From Marifrigoribacter sp965178585 (GTDB lineage: Bacteria > Bacteroidota > Bacteroidia > Flavobacteriales > Flavobacteriaceae): a stretch of 64,000 nt of DNA. The notes under the pieces are model-generated. The model was not told the DNA's origin and did not search any database. It saw only the letters and a list, made by a program, of their open reading frames with translations. Made by a program: the position numbers and the translations under genes. The stretch lies in NCBI GenBank assembly GCA_965178585.1, contig OZ238267.1:2666001-2730000 (forward strand). Direction: 5' to 3'. The stretch's first letter is position 1. Each line of letters begins with the position of its first letter. Of this stretch, positions 45,120 to 54,616 are shown piece after piece.

Positions 45120-45755
45120 TTATAACTGTTTTATTATTTTGGCTGGAACTCCTGCCACTACAGCATATGCAGGTACATCTTTTGTTACCACAGCATTGGC
45201 AGCCACAATAGCCCCTTTTCCTATTTTAACATTAGGCATTATGCTAGCTTTTTCACCAATCCAAACGTTGTCATCAATTATTACCGGTCCACTTGATACA
45301 ACTTCTCGAAGTATTGGAGCTATATCCAATGTCAGCCTGTTTGAAGCTCCATGTGCATTATCTGTAATTAATACTTTTTTTCCGGTTAATACTCCTTCAC
45401 CTATTTTTATTTCAGTTGAACATGTTATATGAGATCCACTTCCAATTGACACTCCATTACCAATTACTAATTTAGGTTTTGATTTTGTGTTTTCATCAAT
45501 GTGGCAATACAACGTTGAATTATTACCAATTGATGATTTGTTTCCAAAAGTGATATAATTTGCATTAATTATTGTACAATTTAATCCAAGTAATGAAATT
45601 CGTCCGAAAGATTTAAAATCTTTTTTTTGAAAACCACTAACAAACCTTCTTTTAATATGGTTAGTGAAAAAGATTACTTTACTTGGAAAAAAATAACTAG
45701 AAAACACTCCCAAAATATAAGATATTTCAGAAAAAACTAAAAAAATCCTATTCAT
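45120..45755 (-). CDS. Hexapeptide-repeat acyltransferase
   Basis: The start is the ATG at 45755, which overlaps the stop of the preceding glycosyltransferase gene as ATGA; a longer frame to 45818 runs into that gene and is rejected. The protein has about 211 residues. The left-handed beta-helix shows repeats such as IGNNSTLYC, IGSGSHITC, IGEKASIMPNVKIGKGAIVAANAVVTKDVP and ends AVVAGVPAKIIK, a maltose/serine O-acetyltransferase-like fold. It probably O-acetylates a sugar of the repeat unit. Confidence 0.85.
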   Translation of the reverse strand: MNRIFLVFSEISYILGVFSSYFFPSKVIFFTNHIKRRFVSGFQKKDFKSFGRISLLGLNCTIINANYITFGNKSSIGNNSTLYCHIDENTKSKPKLVIGNGVSIGSGSHITCSTEIKIGEGVLTGKKVLITDNAHGASNRLTLDIAPILREVVSSGPVIIDDNVWIGEKASIMPNVKIGKGAIVAANAVVTKDVPAYAVVAGVPAKIIKQL

Positions 45756-46642
45756 TTCTTTAAAGATTTTATTACGAATATGTAAATCCACATCATATAA
45801 AAATAAGGTAGATACCAATATTTTTCAAAAAGTATTTTAACATAGCCTTTAAACATAAAATTTGTTTCTTTTTTTTGGACAGCAAACAACAAAAATGGTC
45901 TAATAAAAGACTTTAATAATCTAAATTTTTCTAACTCATAAAAGTATAAAGAAAAGTACTTTCTATAATCTTTTAAAATATTAAGATAATTTTTTACAAA
46001 AACTCTAAATACATTATATCCACCAGTAGTCCCTAAATCATTAGAAATATTCATAGTTATTTTATTATACTTCCCATTAATTGAATTTAAAAAAAGTCCA
46101 TCTAAATAAACTTGAAGATAATTCAAATATGAGCCATAATATTTTTCAAAATTTACTTTATAAATATTATCTGTGTTTACTATTACAGATGAAATAAAAG
46201 TTATATAGTAACTAATTTTAGAAAGAAGCCTTGAAGAATTTGTATGTATTTCTAGATTATCATTATCTATTTTACGGGTTTCCAAAAATAAAATCCCGAA
46301 AGAGTTTTCTTGTAAAATAGTTATTATATCACTTAAAGATCCATTTAAAAGAAAATCGTCATCTCCAAGAATCCAAATATATTTTGATTTAGAACTATTA
46401 AAACAATATTTAAAATTCATATCCATTCCAATATTTGAATTATTTTTATTGTAAACTAAATCATGCCCATTATTAATAAAACTATTGACAACTTCTGATG
46501 TATTGTCATCGGAATTATTGTCAGAAATTAAAACATCTATAAATTTTTCCAATCCTTTAATTTGACTAAAAATACTGGTCAAACATTTATTTAGAACTTC
46601 AGCCCTATTGTATGTGGGTATTGCAATTGTTAACAGTTTCAT
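45752..46642 (-). CDS. Glycosyltransferase family 2
   Basis: The 296-residue GT-A enzyme begins LTIAIPTYNRAEVLNKCLTSIF, has ISDNNSDDNT and the D-x-D-like ILGDDDFLL. The C-terminus is rich in I, K, N and Y, and the gene is visibly more AT-rich than its neighbours (22-27% GC in sample lines against about 33%). That suggests recent import. It is coupled by ATGA to the acyltransferase gene. Confidence 0.88.
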   Translation of the reverse strand: MKLLTIAIPTYNRAEVLNKCLTSIFSQIKGLEKFIDVLISDNNSDDNTSEVVNSFINNGHDLVYNKNNSNIGMDMNFKYCFNSSKSKYIWILGDDDFLLNGSLSDIITILQENSFGILFLETRKIDNDNLEIHTNSSRLLSKISYYITFISSVIVNTDNIYKVNFEKYYGSYLNYLQVYLDGLFLNSINGKYNKITMNISNDLGTTGGYNVFRVFVKNYLNILKDYRKYFSLYFYELEKFRLLKSFIRPFLLFAVQKKETNFMFKGYVKILFEKYWYLPYFYMMWIYIFVIKSLKK

Positions 46643-46663
46643 TAAATTAATTTTAAATTAATA

Positions 46664-47062
46664 TTATATGATTTTATCAAAATCATAATGAATAGTATCT
46701 ATTGGATCATATTTCTGATCAGAATATGCTAGTAGAATAAAATTTTCATCACTTACATTAATAAATCTATGGGAAATATTTGGCGGAACAAAAACTGTAA
46801 CTGGATCTTCGGCTAATAAATTAATCTGTATTCTCTTTGAAGTTTTATTATCGTATAAATCTAAAATACAACTTCCAGAAATTAGAGTGAACCACTCATT
46901 AGCTAATTTATGATAATGCCCCCCTTTGAAACTGTTTGGTAGAGCCACAGTAACATAAAATTCACCTATTTCTCTTTTTAAAGATTCTTCATTCCCCTCT
47001 AAAACTTTCAAAAACCAACCCCTAGAATCTGAAATTTTATTTCTTTTAATTATTTTATACAT
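46664..47062 (-). CDS. WxcM/FdtA-like sugar cupin
   Basis: The 132-residue single-domain cupin has the motifs NKISDSRGWFLKVLEG, GGHYHKLANEWFTLISGSC and FVPPNISHRFINVSDENF, as in WxcM/FdtA-type enzymes that isomerise or epimerise 4-keto-6-deoxy sugar nucleotides. It lies next to the CDP-sugar genes (reductase, rfbG, rfbF), so a CDP-4-keto-6-deoxyhexose is the likely substrate. The precise position of epimerisation or isomerisation cannot be told. It belongs to the AT-rich sub-block. Confidence 0.75.
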   Translation of the reverse strand: MYKIIKRNKISDSRGWFLKVLEGNEESLKREIGEFYVTVALPNSFKGGHYHKLANEWFTLISGSCILDLYDNKTSKRIQINLLAEDPVTVFVPPNISHRFINVSDENFILLAYSDQKYDPIDTIHYDFDKII

Positions 47063-47065
47063 ATG

Positions 47066-47974
47066 TTATAGTTTATTATAATTTTTAACTCCATAGTTGA
47101 GAGTGATTTTAGGCTCCCAGGAAAAAACATTCTTAATCTTTGAATTATCTGCAACAATAACTTTCATGTTTTCATCATATCTTTTTATTTTATTGAATTT
47201 AATGTTTTCTATAGATGAAGAATTCACAACAATTTTGGTTAAATCTGCAACAGAGTAAAATTCATTTGGAACTAAATTGTAAATAGATGGTATAAAATCT
47301 TTATTAATTAATATTAGTAATAAATCAACAATATCTTTAACATGAAGATATTGTCTAATTTGTTTTCCCTCAGTAATATTAATTACTTCATTTTTTGCGA
47401 TAGCATTAATTAAATAAGGAATTAACCTAAATTCTTTTTCTCCTTTCCCATAAAAATTTGGTAAAATAAAATGAAACCAATTAATTTTATTTTTTTTACT
47501 TGAGTAGAAATTAGTTAGCATTCTTTTAGAAAGACAATATGTATTAAATAATAATCTTGGTGAAAAGGCTAACTCTTCTTCACTAAATTTATGTACTTTT
47601 TCGTTCTGTCCAATTTCAAAATAAGATCCGAAAGTAACTAATTTTCCTGAAAAATTTTCTTTTTCAAGTTCCAAGGAAAGGTTTATAGGTTCAAAAGTAT
47701 TTATCCCAATAATAGATTTGTCAGAAATATCGTCTCTCTTTTCTAAACCTAAAGCAGAACAAAAATAAATTACATCAAGATCAAGAAAATCTGATTTGTT
47801 TAGTAAGATTTTAGGATAATAATATTTAACATATTTAACTTTAGGATTTTTCTTATGAGTAAACTCTTTTGAACTAGTAAACAATACCAACTCTGCCTCA
47901 ATATTACGCTCGAGAATCGTTTCAATTAATCTTCGACCTAAAAAAGATGTTGCTCCAATAACTCCAATTCTCAT
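47066..47974 (-). CDS. NAD-dependent sugar epimerase/reductase
   Basis: The 302-residue extended SDR protein has RIGVIGATSFLGRRLIE as the nucleotide-binding start and a YCLSKRM active-site Tyr-x-x-x-Lys, with HVKDIVDLLLIL near the end. It follows rfbFG and overlaps rfbG by 4 bases (ATGA), so it most likely reduces the 4-keto group of the CDP-linked intermediate. It could alternatively be an epimerase. It is part of the AT-rich stretch. Confidence 0.75.
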   Translation of the reverse strand: MRIGVIGATSFLGRRLIETILERNIEAELVLFTSSKEFTHKKNPKVKYVKYYYPKILLNKSDFLDLDVIYFCSALGLEKRDDISDKSIIGINTFEPINLSLELEKENFSGKLVTFGSYFEIGQNEKVHKFSEEELAFSPRLLFNTYCLSKRMLTNFYSSKKNKINWFHFILPNFYGKGEKEFRLIPYLINAIAKNEVINITEGKQIRQYLHVKDIVDLLLILINKDFIPSIYNLVPNEFYSVADLTKIVVNSSSIENIKFNKIKRYDENMKVIVADNSKIKNVFSWEPKITLNYGVKNYNKL

Positions 47975-49056
47975 AAATATAAAAATGTATTAATTTCTTT
48001 TAAACATTGATCTTTCATGTTTTTGTTTTCAGTATACGCTTGATGCCAGTCTACTATTAGTTTTATAGTTTCATTTAAATTAAGTCTAGGTTCCCATTTT
48101 AATCTATTTAATGCTTTTGAACAGTCTAGTTTTAAAAAACTTGCTTCATGTGGGTTATTGTTTTTATTTAAACTCCAACTAGCGGAATACCCCCAATAGG
48201 TAACCATTTTATCTAAAATCCAACTCACCGGTTTACAATCTTCATCTTTTGGTCCAAAATTCCATCCTTCTGCGAATTCATCTCCATTCAGAAACAATTC
48301 TTGAGCTAAAACAAGATAACCAGAAAGTGGTTCTAACACATGTTGCCATGGTCTTGTGGATAGAGGGTTTCTAATTATCACTGGTTCTGATTTCTCAAAA
48401 GCTTTTAAAATATCAGGGATTAATCGATCTTCAGCCCAGTCTCCTCCTCCAATAACATTTCCTGCTCTAGCAGAAGCTAATGAAGCAGTGTCTCCAGAAC
48501 TAAAAAAAGATCGCCTATAAGCTGACGTCACTAGTTCTGCACAGCCTTTACTACTACTATATGGGTCGTGTCCTCCCATAGGCTCATTTTCTCTATAACC
48601 CCATTCCCATTCCTTATTTTCATAACATTTATCTGTAGTAACAGAAACGATCGCTTTTAAATTTGAACATTTTCTAGCAGCTTCCAATACATTTACGGTT
48701 CCAATAACATTAGTCGTATAAGTATCAACTGGTTCTTGATAAGAAAGTCGAACCAATGGTTGAGCCGCCAAGTGAATTAAAATGTCTGGACTAAAACTAA
48801 CCATACTTTGAGTTAATTGTTCTAAGTCTCTAATGTCTCCTATCTCAGATTCCATCCCGTTAGCTACATCCGCTAGCACAAACAATGCTGGCTTAGTACT
48901 TACTTCTAAAGAATACCCTTTAACATTAGCTCCCATGGTTTGAAGCCACAAAGACAACCAAGAACCTTTGAAGCCAGTGTGACCCGTTAAAAAAACTTTT
49001 TTATCTTTCCAAAATTTAGGATAGACTATTCCTGTGTTTAATTCCATACTTTCCAT
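47971..49056 (-). CDS. rfbG: CDP-glucose 4,6-dehydratase
   Basis: The 361-residue SDR enzyme converts CDP-glucose to CDP-4-keto-6-deoxyglucose. Motifs are WKDKKVFLTGHTGFKGSWLSLWL, LAAQPLVRLSYQEPVDTY, VTTDKCYENKEWEWGYRENEPMGGHDPYSSSKGCAEL and SARAGNVIGGGDWAEDRLIPD, all of RfbG. The start overlaps rfbF by 19 bases; a second ATG three codons further in (49047) is an alternative. Confidence 0.94.
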   Translation of the reverse strand: MESMELNTGIVYPKFWKDKKVFLTGHTGFKGSWLSLWLQTMGANVKGYSLEVSTKPALFVLADVANGMESEIGDIRDLEQLTQSMVSFSPDILIHLAAQPLVRLSYQEPVDTYTTNVIGTVNVLEAARKCSNLKAIVSVTTDKCYENKEWEWGYRENEPMGGHDPYSSSKGCAELVTSAYRRSFFSSGDTASLASARAGNVIGGGDWAEDRLIPDILKAFEKSEPVIIRNPLSTRPWQHVLEPLSGYLVLAQELFLNGDEFAEGWNFGPKDEDCKPVSWILDKMVTYWGYSASWSLNKNNNPHEASFLKLDCSKALNRLKWEPRLNLNETIKLIVDWHQAYTENKNMKDQCLKEINTFLYL

Positions 49057-49811
49057 AAAGCTTTATCTTTTTCAAATAATTCATTCAATTTAATTTTATC
49101 TCTCATAGTATCCATTGGCTGCCAAAAGCCTTTATGTTTAAAAGACATTAACTCGCCATCGGAAGCTAAACCTTTCAAAGGTTCTTGTTCCCAAGTCGTT
49201 TTATCTCCTTCAATTCTTTCAATTACCTTTGGAGATAAAACAAAAAATCCTGCATTAATTAATGAACCATCACCTTCAGGTTTTTCTTCAAAATTATTAA
49301 TTTGATTTTCTGTTATGCTAAGCGCTCCAAATCTACCTGGAGGATAAGCTGATGTTAGAGTTGCTAGTTTCCCATGTGATTTATGAAACTGTATTAAATC
49401 TGAAATATTTATATCTCCTACACCATCTCCATAAGTAAAACAAAATGCTTCATCATCTTTTATATATGGTAAAACTCTTTTTAATCTTCCTCCTGTCATT
49501 GTAGATTCACCTGTATCAACTAATGTAATATTCCATGGCTCAGCCCTATGCTTATTAATAGTCATTTTATTTTCACTTAAATTGAAAGTAACATCAGATT
49601 GATGCAAATAATAGTTAGAAAAATATTCTTTAATTAAATAACCTTTATAACCACAACAGATAATAAAATCATTAATACCATAATGAGAATATATTTTCAA
49701 AATATGCCATAAAATGGGTTTACCACCAACTTCAACCATTGGTTTAGGTTTAAATACTGTTTCTTCGCTTAAACGTGTTCCTAAGCCACCTGCTAAAATA
49801 ATTGCTTTCAT
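49038..49811 (-). CDS. rfbF: Glucose-1-phosphate cytidylyltransferase
   Basis: The 257-residue nucleotidyltransferase makes CDP-glucose from CTP and glucose-1-phosphate. It begins KAIILAGGLGTRLSEETVFKPKPMVEVGGKPILWHI and has TYGDGVGDI, AYPPGRFGAL and NAGFFVLSP. It forms the CDP-deoxysugar branch with the adjacent rfbG, reductase and cupin genes. Confidence 0.95.
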   Translation of the reverse strand: MKAIILAGGLGTRLSEETVFKPKPMVEVGGKPILWHILKIYSHYGINDFIICCGYKGYLIKEYFSNYYLHQSDVTFNLSENKMTINKHRAEPWNITLVDTGESTMTGGRLKRVLPYIKDDEAFCFTYGDGVGDINISDLIQFHKSHGKLATLTSAYPPGRFGALSITENQINNFEEKPEGDGSLINAGFFVLSPKVIERIEGDKTTWEQEPLKGLASDGELMSFKHKGFWQPMDTMRDKIKLNELFEKDKALWKVWN

Positions 49812-49824
49812 AATTTAATATTTA

Positions 49825-51276
49825 TTAACCTCTTAATATGTTTGCACTACTTTTAAAAATAAAATTTTTGATTTCTTTTAATTCATTAAATTTTAAAAGT
49901 ATAGATAAAATTAAAAAAAATACAGCTCCAATCATTCCACCTACTACAAGTTTCAGCCAACTAGCCTCAAAAAATATTGAAGGTAACAGAACTATTATTC
50001 CTGATAAGACCGATAGTATAAATATTGGAATGATATCATTTATTTGCGTGAAAAAATTTATATTTAGTAACTTACTCGAATAATAGGTGTTAATTCCAGC
50101 AGACAGGATAGAGTTCAGAACTATGCCATAACACATCATCATTATTCCGAAAGGAGCCGTCGCAAACAATGTGATTGTGATTATTATCTTTTTAAATATT
50201 TCAATTCTTAAAAGTAAACCTGAGCGTCCTTTTATTTCTAAAAGAGTTCGGTTTATATAATTAATTGGGAAAAACATAAAACTAAAGCACAAAACTTGTA
50301 ATATAGGAGCAGCTGGCAGCCACTTTTCTGTTAACAATATTTTAATTAATGGATAAGATAATGCAAATAAAAACATCATCGAAGGAAAAACAACATAGGA
50401 TAACATCTTTAACACTTTTCGATAATTAGTCTCTAACCTTTTGGCATCATTTTGTATTTCACTTAAAACTGGATATGCAACCCGTATAATTATATCTGTA
50501 ATATTTTGTGCTGGTAAAGTTGCCAATCCATAGGCTCTTGTGTAAAAACCCAATTCCAAAGCACTATATTGTTTTCCTATTATTACATAATATATATTGT
50601 AATAAATTGCGTCCAATAAACTAGAAAACATCATTTTAGAACCAAAACCGAATAATTCTCTAAACGATACTATTGAAAAAATAAGTTTTGGTTTCCAACC
50701 TATAAAATACCATAGTAACCCGGTTCTAAATGTTGTTGCTAAAAGTCCTTGAACAATCAATGCCCAAACCCCATATCCATTAAAAGCTAAAACAAATCCT
50801 ATTATTCCAGAAATCAATAGCGTAAGAAGAGAAATTTTTGTTTGGTTTTTAAAATTAATTGATATAGTTAAGATTGTAGTTTGTATTGATCCAAAAGCTC
50901 CAATAAATATATTTAAACCAACAATTCTAGTAATAATAGTTAGCTCAGAAATATTATAAAAATTTGCAACAACAGGAGCTGCAAAGAATATTAAAATGTA
51001 TAGTAGAATACTTACACTTATGTTATAATAAAAAACAGTATTATAATCGGCATCTGTTCTATCTTGTTTTCTAATTAATGCTGAACTAAAACCACCTTCA
51101 ATAAATACTATTGAGATAGAATTGAAAATAGTAATCATTCCAATAATACCGTAATCGGCTGGAGATAATATACGAGCTATAATAATGCTAATTACAAAAT
51201 TGACACTTATATTCAAGAAACGTTCAAAAGCGCTCCATTTTATTCCATTCGCAGTTTTTTGTTTAAGGCCTTGCAT
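49825..51276 (-). CDS. wzx: Polysaccharide flippase (MOP superfamily)
   Basis: The 483-residue integral membrane protein has about 12-14 transmembrane helices. It begins QKTANGIKWSAFERFLNISVNFVISIIIARILSPADYGIIGMI, a typical start of oligosaccharide flippases (PST family), and contains AYGLATLPAQNITDII. It moves undecaprenyl-linked repeat units across the inner membrane for Wzy. The gene stands between rfbF and a glycosyltransferase gene. Confidence 0.92.
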   Translation of the reverse strand: MQGLKQKTANGIKWSAFERFLNISVNFVISIIIARILSPADYGIIGMITIFNSISIVFIEGGFSSALIRKQDRTDADYNTVFYYNISVSILLYILIFFAAPVVANFYNISELTIITRIVGLNIFIGAFGSIQTTILTISINFKNQTKISLLTLLISGIIGFVLAFNGYGVWALIVQGLLATTFRTGLLWYFIGWKPKLIFSIVSFRELFGFGSKMMFSSLLDAIYYNIYYVIIGKQYSALELGFYTRAYGLATLPAQNITDIIIRVAYPVLSEIQNDAKRLETNYRKVLKMLSYVVFPSMMFLFALSYPLIKILLTEKWLPAAPILQVLCFSFMFFPINYINRTLLEIKGRSGLLLRIEIFKKIIITITLFATAPFGIMMMCYGIVLNSILSAGINTYYSSKLLNINFFTQINDIIPIFILSVLSGIIVLLPSIFFEASWLKLVVGGMIGAVFFLILSILLKFNELKEIKNFIFKSSANILRG

Positions 51277-51285
51277 TAATTGAAA

Positions 51286-52221
51286 TTATCTTAAAATAGT
51301 TTTAAACCTGTGTAAAATCATTCTGAAACCATGTCCTAACATATTCTTATATGACATGTAATTACGCATACCTTCTAATAAAAGCTTATTGTTAATTTCG
51401 TAGTTATTCTTTCCATTTCCAGTATAATTAAAATGATGATTCCTATCAATTTCTTGAAAAGCATGAGTTTCATCTACTTTACAGTTATTTCCAGTTCCGT
51501 CCCAGCCCATATTTTTCACTTTACTTAATTTGGGTTGAATAACATCTTTCTTTTCAAAAAACATATAAATACTGCCTGTACTATCTGAAAAAGTTTCTTT
51601 TTTGAAGATGGTAACTAATAAAAAAAGAAATGTACTCGCTGAATGACGAAGTATTTTATAAAGAGAAAAAGGATTCATAATTTTTTTAATGGCTAATGAA
51701 CGGGTATAAGTCTCTTTGAACTCTGCTATTCTGTCTTTCCAAATTCCAAAGCCATAAACAGGCAAACTAATTCCTTGCCTATAAAAATTATTGTCAGAAA
51801 ACTTTATCTTTTGCCCATTATATGTGTACCCGCTAATAGCGAATATCGTTTTATCATCTTTGAATTTATTAAGACCTTTATTTGTAAATTCTAAAAAGTT
51901 CGGAGAAAAAACCAAATCATCTTCTATGTATATTAAGCTATCATATGTTGCCAAAACTTCGTCCATACCACGATAGAAATTAGGTAGCGCTCCAAAGTTT
52001 GATTCTCTTCTTATTACATTAATGGATTTAAAGCCAACTATTTCATTAATGAAATCATTAATCAATTTATAACCCTCAAAATGAGAAGGTTTAGCAGGAT
52101 AATCTAATGCAATAAATAAATCGGTACATTCAGCTCCAGTGTTGGCTAACAATGATTCTACACAATTTTTAAAATGCTCATACCTACATAATGTTGGTAT
52201 TAATATTGGGGCATATTTCAT
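51286..52221 (-). CDS. Glycosyltransferase (GT2/GNT-I-like)
   Basis: The 311-residue protein has a GT-A beginning APILIPTLCRYEHFKNCVESLL, FIALDYP, and IYIEDDLVFSPNFLEF with the D-D metal site, as in GNT-I-like and sugar-transferase families of capsule loci. The C-terminal part ends in a basic helix. It adds one sugar; donor unknown. Confidence 0.82.
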   Translation of the reverse strand: MKYAPILIPTLCRYEHFKNCVESLLANTGAECTDLFIALDYPAKPSHFEGYKLINDFINEIVGFKSINVIRRESNFGALPNFYRGMDEVLATYDSLIYIEDDLVFSPNFLEFTNKGLNKFKDDKTIFAISGYTYNGQKIKFSDNNFYRQGISLPVYGFGIWKDRIAEFKETYTRSLAIKKIMNPFSLYKILRHSASTFLFLLVTIFKKETFSDSTGSIYMFFEKKDVIQPKLSKVKNMGWDGTGNNCKVDETHAFQEIDRNHHFNYTGNGKNNYEINNKLLLEGMRNYMSYKNMLGHGFRMILHRFKTILR

Positions 52222-52242
52222 TTATATCCGTTATTGCTCAAA

Positions 52243-52902
52243 TTACTTTTTAAATACATTTTCATTAACATTCCTTGTTCTAATAACTCTAGCTGGATTA
52301 CCAAAAGCAATAACATTTGGGCCTATATCATTTACAACTACACTACCCGCCCCGATTATAGTATTTTCTCCAATTGTTATTCCATCTATTACAGTTGTGC
52401 CTGCTCCAATGAATACACCATTGCCAATATTTATATGACTACATACCACAGCGTTTGGCGAAATATTTACAAAATCTCCAATCAATGTGTCGTGATCTAC
52501 AATTGATCCCGTATCAATAATACAGCATTTCCCTATTTTAACAGCATTTTGTACAACGGCATTTTGTACAACGGCTGTACCAAAACCAATTTCAGCATCT
52601 TCACTTATTATGCTCTTGCTAGAATAAATATTAACAAGTTTATTTTCAAATTCTTTTATGGAAAAAAATATTTTTTCTCTCACTCGATTTTCACCAATTC
52701 CAATATGCAGTTTATACTCTCGAAATTGCTCTTCTTTTAGAAATAAATCTATATTTCCAAAAACTGGTAATCCATTAATAATCGTTCCAATGGGTTCAGT
52801 TGAAATGTATCCAACCACCTCAATATTCTCAGACTCTGCTATTCTTTTAACTTTAACAGCATGGCCTCCTGCTCCAAAAATAATCAGTTTATTATTCTCC
52901 AC
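52243..52902 (-). CDS. PglD/NeuD-type sugar N- or O-acyltransferase
   Basis: The 219-residue protein has a Rossmann-like N-terminus (KLIIFGAGGHAVKVK) followed by a left-handed beta-helix with GTAVVQNAVVQNAV, IGDFVNISPNAVVCSHINIG and IGAGSVVVNDI. This is the NeuD/PglD layout of acetyl-CoA-dependent acyltransferases acting on amino sugars. The start is GTG at 52902, one base after the stop of the aminotransferase gene, which suggests they act in sequence to make an N-acetylated amino sugar. Confidence 0.88.
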   Translation of the reverse strand: MENNKLIIFGAGGHAVKVKRIAESENIEVVGYISTEPIGTIINGLPVFGNIDLFLKEEQFREYKLHIGIGENRVREKIFFSIKEFENKLVNIYSSKSIISEDAEIGFGTAVVQNAVVQNAVKIGKCCIIDTGSIVDHDTLIGDFVNISPNAVVCSHINIGNGVFIGAGTTVIDGITIGENTIIGAGSVVVNDIGPNVIAFGNPARVIRTRNVNENVFKK

Positions 52903-52903
52903 T

Positions 52904-53980
52904 TCAGGCTTTATTAATGATGTCGCATATTCTATTTACTTCTTCTTCTTTTAAATAGTCTGACATTGGTAAACATAAGATTCTATTTGATATATCGAAT
53001 GCAATAGAACATCTAATTTTATCACTAAAAGCAGTTTCTAAACTTGGATTAAAATACTCTCTAGGGTATATTTTCTCATTCTTTAGTTTTAACAACAACT
53101 TTTCTTTGTATTCTTTAGAAGAGAGGATGATAGGCATATAAGAATAATTTATACTTTCATTGATTTTTTGAAAACTAATATCCTTATTAGGTTTCAATCG
53201 TTGAACATATAATTTATACATTGCCTCTCTTGCTTTTAAAGTTGCTGGAAAATATTTTAAATTAATTGTACCCATAGCCGCACAAAACTCAATTAATTTA
53301 GCATTTGTACCATAAGTTGACACAACTTCAGTTTTGCTTTTATTTAATCCAAAATATGCTAATTTGCGAATATAATCAACCATTTCAGAATTCTGCACAA
53401 ATAAAGCACTACCTTCAACAGAGTGCATTATCTTAGTTGCATTGAAGCTAACCATTGAAATATCTCCATAGGACAAGAGCGGTTTTCCCTTGTAATTTAC
53501 ACCAAATGCATGTGCCCCATCATATATCACTTTCAGGTTATATTTATCTGCAATAACTTTAATAGCATCAACATCACAAGGATTGCTATAAACATGGGTA
53601 GCCATAATCGCAGTTGTTTTCACCGTGATTTTTTCTTCTATTTTATTAACATCTATGTTTAATGTTTCCGAGTCGATATCAACATATACAGGTGAACAAT
53701 TTTCCCAGACTAATGAGCCCGATGTTGCGGGATGACTAAAAGGAGTGGTTATTACTTCTCCTTTTAAATCTAATGCTCGAATTGCAATTTGCAATGCCAA
53801 CGTACCATTTCCAAGGCAAACAAGGTTTGGAATATTCGTGAATTCTCTCAGTTTTTGTTCAAATTCTTGATATAATGGGCCATCATTTGTTAGCATATGA
53901 CTATCCCACGCACTTCTAATTTTTTCAATAAACTCCTCTATTGGAGGTAAAAAACTTTTGGTTACATAAATCGGGTCCAT
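52904..53980 (-). CDS. DegT-family sugar aminotransferase
   Basis: The 358-residue PLP enzyme has the Schiff-base lysine K183 in FNATKIMHSVEG, DGAHAFGVN with the PLP-binding Asp, and GNGTLALQIAIRAL. The lysine excludes an RfbH-type dehydratase, in which it is replaced. Aminotransferases of this kind add the amino group to dTDP- or UDP-4-keto-6-deoxysugars. With rfbA, rfbB upstream and the acyltransferase downstream, a dTDP-4-acetamido-4,6-dideoxyhexose is the best guess. Confidence 0.88.
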   Translation of the reverse strand: MDPIYVTKSFLPPIEEFIEKIRSAWDSHMLTNDGPLYQEFEQKLREFTNIPNLVCLGNGTLALQIAIRALDLKGEVITTPFSHPATSGSLVWENCSPVYVDIDSETLNIDVNKIEEKITVKTTAIMATHVYSNPCDVDAIKVIADKYNLKVIYDGAHAFGVNYKGKPLLSYGDISMVSFNATKIMHSVEGSALFVQNSEMVDYIRKLAYFGLNKSKTEVVSTYGTNAKLIEFCAAMGTINLKYFPATLKAREAMYKLYVQRLKPNKDISFQKINESINYSYMPIILSSKEYKEKLLLKLKNEKIYPREYFNPSLETAFSDKIRCSIAFDISNRILCLPMSDYLKEEEVNRICDIINKA

Positions 53981-54043
53981 ACTTATTTTATTTATTTAGT
54001 TATTTTTTAATTAGTTTAGAAACTATAATCTTTCATCTTCATC

Positions 54044-54616
54044 TTAAACATATAATTTTTTTTCAAATTCATAACAATCAGCACTTGCTACCATAGGTTG
54101 TTGCAAATCTTTAAATGATAGTTGTAGGTTATTTACCAGTATTTTCCAATCAATTCCTAAACTTTTATCATTAAAAGCAATTCCTCTATCACATTCAGGG
54201 CTATAATAATTATCTACTTTATAAGCCAAAATAGCTTCTTCACTTAAAACCACAAAGCCATGTGCAAAACCTCTGGGCACGAATAGTTGTTTTTTGTTTT
54301 CTGAGGATAATTCTATGGCTACATGCTGGCCAAATGTTGAAGAGCCTTTGCGTATATCAACAGCAACGTCCAATACTTTCCCTTGTATAACCCGAACTAA
54401 TTTTGTTTGTGCAAAAGGTGGTAATTGATAATGTAAGCCTCTTAATACTCCATAAGCCGATTTGGACTCATTATCTTGACAAAAATTGATTTTATATCCT
54501 AAAAAAACCTCCAACTTATCTTGTCGAAATGTCTCTGAAAAATAGCCTCGTTCGTCCCCAAAAACATTTGGTTCACATAAAACAACATCTGGAATTTCTA
54601 ATCTCTTAAAGTTCAT
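54044..54616 (-). CDS. rfbC: dTDP-4-dehydrorhamnose 3,5-epimerase
   Basis: The 190-residue cupin enzyme has DERGYFSETF, CQDNESKSAYGVLRGLHYQLPP, TKLVRVIQGKVLDVAVDIRKGSSTFGQ and FVPRGFAHGFVVLSEEAI, all standard for RmlC. The gene touches rfbA (stop of one next to start of the other). No rmlD (4-reductase) is seen in the locus, so the product after epimerisation is open. Confidence 0.94.
   Translation of the reverse strand: MNFKRLEIPDVVLCEPNVFGDERGYFSETFRQDKLEVFLGYKINFCQDNESKSAYGVLRGLHYQLPPFAQTKLVRVIQGKVLDVAVDIRKGSSTFGQHVAIELSSENKKQLFVPRGFAHGFVVLSEEAILAYKVDNYYSPECDRGIAFNDKSLGIDWKILVNNLQLSFKDLQQPMVASADCYEFEKKLYV

Noticed and set aside
45756..45818. Longer N-terminus for the hexapeptide acyltransferase
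   Set aside because: It would overlap the upstream glycosyltransferase by 66 bases; the ATGA overlap at 45752-45755 is the natural start.
52904..53980. RfbH-type CDP-4-keto-6-deoxyglucose 3-dehydrase
   Set aside because: The Schiff-base lysine K183 is present; RfbH enzymes lack it.
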